A DNA stretch of 64,000 nt from contig JADHYX010000065.1 in assembly GCA_027604685.1 (NCBI GenBank), positions 1 to 64,000 on the forward strand. Reading direction: 5' to 3'. The DNA comes from Lobulomyces angularis. Taxonomy: Eukaryota; Chytridiomycota; Chytridiomycetes; Lobulomycetales; Lobulomycetaceae. The translations under genes were made by a program, and so were the position numbers. This document shows, piece by piece, positions 55,754 through 64,000 of the stretch (its first letter is position 1; the number at the start of each line of letters is the position of its first letter). The notes under the pieces were generated by a model, which did not search any database, had not been told where the DNA came from, and was given only the letters and a program-made list of their open reading frames with translations.

Positions 55754-57014
55754 ATGAACAGCAATAGCTCTTTCTACTCAAACCCCTCTCTTGGGCAATT
55801 CTCCTCCCAGCAGATATGGGCCCCTTGTATTTCTTTTTTTTTTCCTTAAATTTCTTTAAAGCTCCTAAATAGGGAAAGCTGTTGCTATTACTCTCGCTAT
55901 ATTTTTAGGAATTGTTATTGTAGTTTGTGTGAGGTGATTATTGCCTTTATTTTATAAAATTTGTAATACTTTTTGAATCAATAGTGCTTATTTGTATTTA
56001 TTTAAATATTTTGATGAGGATGAAGATCGTGAAGATGAAGAATCTAGACATTTTGTAGAATTGTAAGATGTCATTAAAAATTTTTTTTTTTTGGTTTTAA
56101 ACAATCAATTTTTTAATTATCAAAGTCCTTCATTACCTCCACACGCTAGATTATCAAAATTAGAGATTTCAAAATTTAGGACCTCGGTTTTCAATAAAAA
56201 AAGACCTATAAAATACAAACCGCCGAGAAAGGAAAAAATGCGCAGCATGAGGAAGAATAAAAGTGTGTCATTTACATTAGAACTAAATTCCTTACCAAAT
56301 TTGAATCTCAATTTTAATGAGAACAAGATTTCTTCTCCAATTCGTCTTAATTTTAGTGAAAACAAGATTACATCCCCTAGTCAATATAACGAAAACAAGG
56401 TTTCTCCTGGTCATCTTAATTCTAATGAAAACAAAATGGTTAATTCTTTGCAACTTGATTCAACTTTAAATAATCAATTCTTTAATTTTTCATTTAACAT
56501 TCCTTGTTTTCCTGAAAAATTTCATGAAATTAAATTTGATGAAGCAAGCAAAAAATCACGATTTTCCCATCGATTTTCTTCTTCAGATTATAATTCCAGG
56601 CGATCAAGTAAATTGGTTTTTTTAATTGACATGTTCTTACTCCTTTTTTTTTTCTTTTGTTTGGTACAGGTTTAGTATCTTCCACAGATGCTTGTATTAT
56701 ATGTTTAGAGGATTTTGAAGACGGCGCAGAAGTTAGGCACCTTCCTTGTGGCCATTTTTATCACTCTATGTGGTAATTTTTTTTCCCTGTATTTTTGAAT
56801 TTTTGTGAATTATATATTTACATATTCTTTTTTAGCATTGATGAATGGCTCTTCAAAAAATCAGGGTAATTTTCTAATATATTCATAATTTTTTTATTAA
56901 GAATAATTTTTTTTTTATAATATTAGTTGTTGTCCATTGGTAAAAATTATATGATGTTGTAAATATAACTACAATTCCTTCTAGTGCAAAGAGTTTTTTG
57001 TGGAAGTTGAGTAA
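55754..57014 (+). CDS. Membrane-anchored RING-H2 E3 ubiquitin ligase
   Basis: About seven exons. The N-terminus is short and polar (MNSNSSFYSNPSLGQFSS), followed by one membrane segment (KAVAITLAIFLGIVIVVCV), an acidic stretch (DEDEDREDEESRHF) and a long Ser/Asn-rich linker with repeats of a FNENKISSP-type unit. The C-terminus is a C3H2C3 RING-H2: DACIICLEDFEDGAEVRHLP, CGHFYHSMCIDEWLFKKSG, CCPLCKEFFVEVE. The last zinc ligands are contributed by a 13-nt exon (56927-56939) and a final exon ending at TAA 57012-57014. The layout is that of Goliath/RNF13-like or ATL-like ligases in endomembranes. The 5' exons are inferred by phase matching and are less sure. Confidence 0.82.
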
Positions 57015-57486
57015 GCTCAGAAAAAAAAAAAAAATTTTACAAGAACAAAAAGGCTTTTTATTGATTAAAAAAAAGGTTAAGTATTAAATTTTACTATCTA
57101 TACATATATTTATTTATTTATTTATTTTTTTCTTCTTTCTTTATTAATTTGTAATTTAATTTGAAATTTTTGTTAATTTGGTGTATATATGTAACAAAAA
57201 AAAAAAAAAAAAAAAAAGTATATGCAATTGAAGTTCAAATAAAATTTAAAAATTGTGTTCAGTTTTAATATAGTTACACTTTTTTTAATAATAATTTTAC
57301 AAAAATTATTGTTTATTCTATTTGAAAAAGTTTGAGATTTTTAATAAAAATAAAAAATAATACAAGAGTGGTAAAAAAAAATATATAAATATATTTTTAC
57401 AATAGATAAACAAATAAATATATTGATTATAAAACTTTATTTTGCATTATATATATTTACATATATATATACATATTTATTCTTTT
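57015..57486. other. Convergent 3' spacer
   Basis: 470 bases, mostly A/T tracts and TATATA-type runs, between convergent stops of the RING gene (+) and the CRT10-like gene (-). Nothing else was seen. Confidence 0.4.
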
Positions 57487-59729
57487 TTAAATGATAATTG
57501 ATTCAACGTTTAATAATTCTTTTGTTTGATCTCTCTTGATTTCATACAAATATATCTCCGAATTAAAGTAAACTATTTTTTATTTTTTTTTTTTAAAAAA
57601 AAAAATAAAATAAAATTAATTGAAAAGTAAATTTTTTTTAGTGATACCTATATAAACCAAAATTTTGTCAACAAAATTTTGAAAATTTTTAATTTTTTTA
57701 ACGGTAAAACCTAGGATGGGGCAATCAGGAGGGATTTTTAGCGGTAGGTATGTTTCAACTTTCATGGAAAATTCTTTATGTGAAAACTTATTCGTGGTTC
57801 GTACAATTCTGTTGATGGATATAAAGCCTGACTGACTAAAAAAAAATTAAAAAAACAAAAAAGTAATTTTTTTCAAACACTACCTACATATTAAAGCAAT
57901 TCCAAGCTCCGGGACTATTTCAGTCATACAAATTCTATGGTCGACCTAAAAGAAAATTATGAATCGATAGTTGATAATCTAATTTTTTACATTTCTTATG
58001 ATTCTTCTATCAAATTTTTTGTTAATCTTCTTAAATTCTCTATAAATTCTTTTGGCGTTCATCAAAAAGGCATTCAAGATTGATGTACATAAAATTAAAT
58101 TATTTTTTTCCAAAAGATCTTCCTCCACATCATTAACTTCATCATTTCCTTCATCTTCCCAAGAATAATAATTTTCTTGCTGGTAATTTTCGAAGGCACT
58201 GAGTATTGACTCAAAAACATCTAAAACGTCTGGGTCTGACACAGCAGCCGTAGTTACCAAGGTAGCAGATTCAGATTCTTCCATAATCGGATTTCTTTCC
58301 TCAACACTGTTTTCAGTGGATTCAGCATTTTCGATAAATTCAAAATATTCGGTTTCGGCTGTTGTCATTCTAGAATGTGAAGGATAATATAATTCTGAAT
58401 CATGCTCATTGGTTGATTCGTTTTCGCTGCCGCTGAAATTTACGGAGTTTTCTTTGAATTTTCTTTTATTTTTTTTTGTAATTTGGTCATTGTCTATGTC
58501 TTCACCGAAACTTAAAGCAGCGTCATCGTTTTCAAAAGCTTCATCATCTTCTGAATTGAATGAAAGATCCACTAATTCTTCATCTGTTTCTATTTCAATT
58601 GTTGTTGATTCTTCAAAATCACTTGAAAAATTAAATTTGTCAACTGCTTTTTTTGAAAAATTCAAGTTCCAAAAATTTTTGTCATTGATAAATTTAAAAT
58701 TATACGGATCCACAAATCTAATAGTCCAACACCTAAAAAAATAAAGGAATTTAGCATCTCATTTGATATTTTTCAACCAGTCGTGGTCAATGTGGTGAAC
58801 CCGTATTGTTTCTCCAGTAGAAACATCCCATATTCTACAAGTACCGTCTATAGATGCAGAGCCCTATTTTTCAATTACTCTATTAAAATTAAAAAAAAAA
58901 AAAAAAAATATATAAAAAAGATTCTTGCCAAATAGTTTCCACAGACTGTAGCGTTACAAAATTTAAATTTAAAAAAAAAAGACATTAATAGAAAAAAATA
59001 ACAAACTGGAATTTCTTACCAGTAAAATCAATACTGGGGATGTTATTTCGATGACCAACCAGAACTTTTTGAGACTTAACTGTAAAGTCTTTTTTAAAAT
59101 ACACCAAATGAATAGTGTGATGATTGTTTGAACAACTTAAAGTGCCGTTTTTATTATGAAATGCAATCCCCCATGCGGAAATTCCAGTGGAGATCGACTA
59201 TTTTTTTTTTTTTGTATAATAAATAAAAATTAGAATAAAAACTTGACATTTTATACCATTGACGGCCTCTTAAAGTCATTAACAAACCAAAAAGTGAGAA
59301 AACCATGCTCATCAACGACAATCAGCACTTCATGATCATGTAATAAGCCTACTCTTTAAAATAAAAATAAAAATAAAGAAAAGAACAGTGTTCAAAAACA
59401 CCAAAACAAAAAAAAAGGAATATTATATATTATAAATTACCTGACTGCATTAATGTTGGAGGCATTTTGTTTTACTAAGGTTTGTATCAAATTAAATTCA
59501 AGGTCAAAGACTTTAACTTCAAATCCACTTGCGACAAAAAGCAGATCGCAACTAATGGAGGAAGCCACCAAATTCAATCTTTTGCAATTATTTTTTTTTT
59601 TTTAGTTGTTAAAAATCCAAAAAGCAGATAAATAAAATGCTCATGTTACCTCCATAAAGTGTTTTGATCTAATGCATTCACTTTTTTGCCATCGTGTATG
59701 CTTCGTACTCTTAACTTTGTTAGATCCAT
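57487..59729 (-). CDS. CRT10-like WD-repeat protein
   Basis: About nine exons from MDLTKLRVRSIHDGKKVNAL. Propeller blades: NLVASSISCDLLFVASGFEV, GLLHDHEVLIVVDEHGFLTF, then ISTGISAWGIAFHNKNGTLS with HTIHLVYF, VGHRNNIPSIDFT, then SIDGTCRIWDVSTGETIRVH. An acidic, disordered insert of about 180 residues (for example TIEIETDEELVDLSF) splits the propeller. The end (DHRICMTEIVPELGIALICR, SQSGFISINRI, ILVYIVYFNSEIYLYEIKR) closes it. SAWG.A.H, GHR.NIPS and LG-[IV]-AL-[IV].Q.G are the marks of fungal CRT10, a regulator of ribonucleotide reductase genes in yeast. The stop at 57487 assumes a last exon joined near 57560; without it the protein ends about 30 residues earlier. Confidence 0.8.
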
Positions 59730-60061
59730 TCTTAACAAAAAAAGAAATTTTTTAACCAAGAAAAAAATTTTTTTCTTCTTTATTGTTTGAATGAGTTTAG
59801 TTTAACAATTTTCTTTATAAAAACCTAGATACATTTTATTTTTTTTTATTTGCCAAAAAAATTATAGATTATAATTTTTAATTATCGGCAAGGGTGCTTT
59901 TTACATTTATTTGAACTTTTATTATCAGAATAGGTTTTTTGTTTTATTTTATTAGAAATAAAAGTATTCTGTTAATACATTAAAAGGCTTATTTTAGCTA
60001 GTGTAAAAATGAGTATAAATTATTTTAAAATCTATGTACAAAAAAAAAAAAAAATAATTAG
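59730..60061. other. Intergenic spacer
   Basis: 330 bases between two minus-strand genes, the 3' end of the POLQ-type gene and the start of the CRT10-like gene. AT-rich; no element was recognised. Confidence 0.4.
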
Positions 60062-63000
60062 CTATTGTAAAGAACCCCATGTTGTTCCGCTTCTCATCTT
60101 TACTTTCAAAGGCACATTATACTCATGTACTGTCATAGTTTTATCTATTAATAACTTCATCTCTTCTAACAAGTTATTTGGAATTTCCTACAGGTTTTAA
60201 AAAAAAAAAAAATTAATCTAAGAAATTTAGCTTTTTTACTTACGAATATCAACTCATCATGAATTTGCAGGAGTAGATGTGGTATTAATTTAATACCTGG
60301 TTTAGATGATCCAAATCTTTTTTGAAATTCTTTGTAAATGGCTACCATAGATATCTTAACCAAATCTGCTGCAGAACCTTGAACTATGGTATCTTAAAAA
60401 ATAAATTAATTGCTTTTTACTTTTTTTTTTTTCTAATATAATATGCATACTCAAAGCTTGACGTTCCGCATGTGACCTATAATTTTGAAATAATTCATTC
60501 CCTTATAGCATTTAAATTATTTTACCTTTGAGGGAAAGATTGTGAATGAATAAGCGGTAAAAATCTCTTTCTCCCAGTTATTGTTTCTACATAACCTCTC
60601 TCACTGCATTTGCGAATAACTCTAAAAAATAATTACATTGACAGATAAATAGCAACATTTTCTATTAAGAATACTCTTTTTGAAATTTTGGTATGGCAGC
60701 AAATTTTTTTCTAAAATCTTGAATAAAATCCTCAGCCTCTCTAACGGAAAGATCAAGTTCCTTTAATGGTGGAAGAACGGAAAATGAAAAAAATAATTAT
60801 AGTTTTAAAATTTACTTCAGAAAGGGATTTTGCACCAACACCATATAACACAGCGTAGGTGACATTTTTAGTTCTTTTTCGAATCGACGTAGTAACCATT
60901 TCAATGGGTATGTTAAACCATTCGCTGGCAATAATCTTAAATGGATCTTCGCCAATTTCAAAACTCCTCAATAAAATTTTTTCTTGAGCCAAATACGCTA
61001 CAGAGGCAGAACAATTAGCCTTAAGCATACTTTAAAATCTCTTCCATACCAATCAAACGAAGCTCAATCTGACAATAATCCACACTTAATAAACAGCTTC
61101 CATTAGTAGCTTCGAAACATTCCCTAATATTAATTGTTTCGATGGTCAAGCTTTCATTCGATTGAGGTAAATGTTTAGGATGTGGTATATTTTGCAAATT
61201 TGGGTTCGAGGTTACAATTCTTCCTGTGGAGGTTTGGTAATCAAAGTTACAGTGAATGCGAGGCATTTCAACGTCATTATGATAACCATTTAAGCTTATT
61301 AACGGTAATAGATGATTACTCACAAGTGTGGAAATAGTTCTATGCTGCATCAATACGGTTATAATTGGATGCAAATTTTGAAGCTTCTCTAAAACTTCTT
61401 TGTTTGTTTTCCTCTTCAATTTCGAATTTGCTTTGCATACCAACGGATAAGGTAGCTGTAAATCATCAAACAATACTTGCGCTACTTGGACAGGGGAAGC
61501 CAACGAAAAAAATTTTCCAGCTAAAGTATGAGCTACATTTTCCAGATTTTCTAGCATCTATTCAAAGGGTTTAAATGAAATATACGTCACAAAAAAAATT
61601 TTTATTTTTTTTATCACCTTTGTGAAGAAATCCCAAAATGAAAGGAATTTTTGAAAATTTACCCCCAGCCCAACAAGTTCCATGCTAGCAAGAACTTGTA
61701 TTAATGGCATTTCCACCTCAAAAAAGTGTCTCAACAGAGATTTAGAGCGTAATTTTCCTTGTAAGTAGTGCATTAACTTTAATGTTTGAACATTTTCCCT
61801 ACAACATTTTTCAACATTGTTGCTTGGCATAGTATAGGTACTTTGAGGCAAAAAAATTTTCATCTTCATAAAAAATTTTAGATATTATTCCTGCGATTCT
61901 TTTACCATTTGCTGCAAAGACTTTTCCTGTTGATCTGGATTAATGCACTGTTTTATAAAAGGTTAAAAGCACAACCTTAGAATAATAAACCCATGCGGCA
62001 ACACAGGGATCTACTAAAGTAAAAGATACATGATCAAAGCCAGCATTAAATAGCAACTTAACCTAACATTATGTCGTCTACTAAATATTATTGAAAAATT
62101 AAGCATTTAAAACCTGAAACTTTGCATCAAAACAAATTTTTACAGATTCCTTTTTAAAAATGGAGGCAATCCTGTTAAAGTCAACTTTACTTAGATTTTG
62201 TACATCAAAATCTATAATGAAAAATTAGTGTTAATTTCAAACTATCAAATTTTTTACAATATACACAATTAGGAATCCAACATACTGAAAAACCTTCCAT
62301 TTTGATATTACCTGAAGAATTATCTTTGGTCCATGCAATGTTCCAGCAATATTCCTCTATCATTTCCCATTCCTTACAAATATCATCGAAAGCATTATTA
62401 CCAACTTTAACATATATTATTTGAAAATTATCTCCATAAGTAATAAGATTTTGGGCATTGGAAGAAGGGGTTTTAAGATATAGATTTTTCTTCTTTGCAT
62501 GCTCAACATTAGACTTGATTGCTTGTTGCGTTGTGGAGTTGCTCGTCCAATTTGCGTAACTCCCTGATTTGATTTTAGAAGCGGAAATAACCTTCCTTGC
62601 CGAATTTAATATGGCACTGTTAGGTTCCATTAAATTTTTGGCAGCTCTTTCCAACACCTTCCTATCAGACTCAAGAAGTTGTTTAGCCGAATTTACAATA
62701 GAACAGGCTGCTCGGAATTCAATTCTATTGGAGCTATCCACGTCCATTTGACTCCCTTTTGAACTTTTAAATGGATGATGCTTTTTTAAATGTTCAAAAA
62801 TCTTTATAAAAAAAATAGTTTGTTGAAAATGTTTGTAAATGAACTATATTTACCTCTTCTGGTGCTGCACAAGCTATGCTAGCAACACTGTGAAATCCAG
62901 CTTTCCATAAAATCCTTGCCCTAGTTCCTGAAAAAATAGCGAAGTAATTAATTCAATACATCTCAAATATTTACCTTTCACAAAAGGAATTCTGACTAAT

Positions 63001-64000
63001 TCAATTAATTCCTTTTGCACTCCAAAGTTAAGTCTTTCTTTAAACTGTAATAACAGCAATTCAAGGTTTGACCAACCGAGCTTTTCACAAAATATCGTTA
63101 CCATTCCCGAAAAAGTTGCTGCTAGTGATTGTAATTGCTGCAAAGTTCCTCTGTCTACTCCATATTTATTCATAACATATTTAAATTCGTTTTCTTGAAC
63201 TAAATCATTCTGGGAGTTTAAAAAAAATTAAATTTTGATAAAAAACTGCAGAATTATAAGCGTTACCAACATCATTGATGCCCAAAATCTTTTATGAATT
63301 GATAGAGATGATGAGTTTTGAACAGCACATTTTTGGATGGAAGCCTTAATTAAAAACCATTCCGAAATTCCGACTGTTTCTGCAATATTTCTTTGCACTT
63401 CATTCAAATGATTAAAGACTCTCAAATACAAATTCCAATTTGGAACCAGATTTAAAAATGTTGGTGTAACTTGATATATGATGTGCAACTTAAAAAAAAG
63501 GAATTTAGTTTCTCATTTGACATTAAAAATTCTTATTACTTCATCTTCCAATACAAAATTTCTTAAGGCCTTCTTTAATTCTTCGAACACGATTAATGAT
63601 TCTTCTGGTGAAAGGGCAGAAGAAACGGCTGCGTATCCCAATTTAGTAGGGCTAAATTTTTGAAGTGAGCCTGGCTTTTGAATTAAATTAGAAGACTTGG
63701 TTTTTTTTGGCGAAAAAATATTTTCATCTGGTTTACATATAATTTCCACATTTATAAATTCCCCTTTTACCAAAAACTCTAAAAAAAAAAAAAAAACGAT
63801 GTTGAAAACTATTGAAATTAATTATAACTACCAGTTGCTGAGTTCACAGTTGCGGTCACAACGGCATCATGACTCCCTTGCTGGCTAAACAACAAAGTTG
63901 ACTCAATGTATTGTTTTACATCAAGTGAGGTCGACACGATCCCATTTACAATAACTTCAAGTAATGCTCTCTTCATTCCTTTTTGATCGCTAGTTAAACA
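60062..64000 (-). CDS. POLQ: DNA polymerase theta-type helicase-polymerase (3' part)
   Basis: The gene enters from the right edge and ends at TAG 60062-60064. From the edge it encodes the end of a Ski2-like helicase: ALLEVIVNGIVSTSLDVKQY, YAAVSSALSPEESLIVFEEL, HIIYQVTPTFLNLVPNW, then LQQLQSLAATFSGMVTIFCE and the ratchet region LNFGVQKELIELVRIPFVKG. A short linker leads to a family-A polymerase: TGRIVTSNPNLQNIPHP, motif A VDYCQIELRLIG, motif B RKRTKNVTYAVLYGVGAKS, motif C LLLQIHDELIF, C-terminus GTTWGSLQ. Helicase and polymerase in one gene define POLQ, the enzyme of theta-mediated end joining. Motif A has Cys where Ser is usual. The N-terminal helicase motifs lie outside the window, and the whole is split by about 15 introns. 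Confidence 0.9.

Noticed and set aside
1..64000. tRNA genes, CRISPR arrays, transposons with terminal repeats, retroelement polymerase
   Set aside because: I looked for T-loop (GTTCRA) signatures, regularly spaced repeats, transposase or reverse-transcriptase motifs and long terminal repeats, and saw none that hold up.

Overview
The window is nuclear DNA of a eukaryote. It is extremely AT-rich, with long poly-A and poly-T runs, and its genes are cut by many short GT-AG introns of roughly 40-110 bases. About 30 gene models can be assembled by joining exons, most with canonical GT-AG boundaries. The gene content points to an early-diverging, flagellated (zoosporic) fungus or close relative, in the Rozella, aphelid or chytrid grade. 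CRT10-like and SAK-HAD proteins and a fungal-type RPEL protein are typical of fungi. A TTLL9-like tubulin glutamylase implies a cilium or flagellum. A helicase-polymerase fusion of the POLQ type is absent from the best-known yeasts. The species cannot be named from the sequence. Two 10-N gaps (33189-33198 and 50739-50748) show a draft scaffold.

Layout. 1-9.8 kb: the end of an unknown gene, a secreted DUF4360 protein, a four-CBS-motif protein (-), ribosomal protein eL33 (-), a SAK-type HAD protein (-) and a small GPI-anchored-like secreted protein. 10-14.2 kb: a ULS1-like SNF2/RING protein (-) with SUMO- and ubiquitin-binding motifs. 14.6-18.9 kb: a mitochondrial membrane-type protein, a bleomycin-hydrolase-like protease and mitoribosomal protein uS7m (all +). 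19-22.4 kb: an ankyrin-bearing glutaminase (-) and an F-box/RPEL protein (-). 22.5-24.9 kb: an intronless Cys/His-rich ORF behind a 39-bp tandem repeat, then a membrane-anchored J-protein. 25-34 kb: TTLL9-like ligase (+), SLC41/MgtE transporter (-), a serine hydrolase (-) and COQ4 (+).

34.7-43.6 kb is the most unusual part. It holds five related, so far unnamed genes (A to E) for small single-pass membrane proteins, with a cysteine-rich N-terminal ectodomain and a strongly conserved cytoplasmic LYYYQEEFGDEQLPKY-type motif. All five share the same three-exon structure and intron phases. Copies B and D are near-identical over their 3' halves, including an intron, but diverged in the ectodomain; D is frameshifted. 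This looks like a lineage-specific family evolving by duplication and gene conversion.

44.6-64 kb: a cyclin with PIP-box and Cdc4-type degron motifs (-), a phosphoglycerate-mutase-family phosphatase (-), an F-box-like protein (-), MAK11/PAK1IP1 (+), a carnitine/acylcarnitine carrier with a 6-nt microexon (-), a MED19-like Mediator subunit (-), a membrane RING-H2 ligase (+), a CRT10-like WD protein (-) and the 3' two thirds of a POLQ-type polymerase (-), which runs off the right edge. I saw no tRNA, rRNA, CRISPR or intact transposon.
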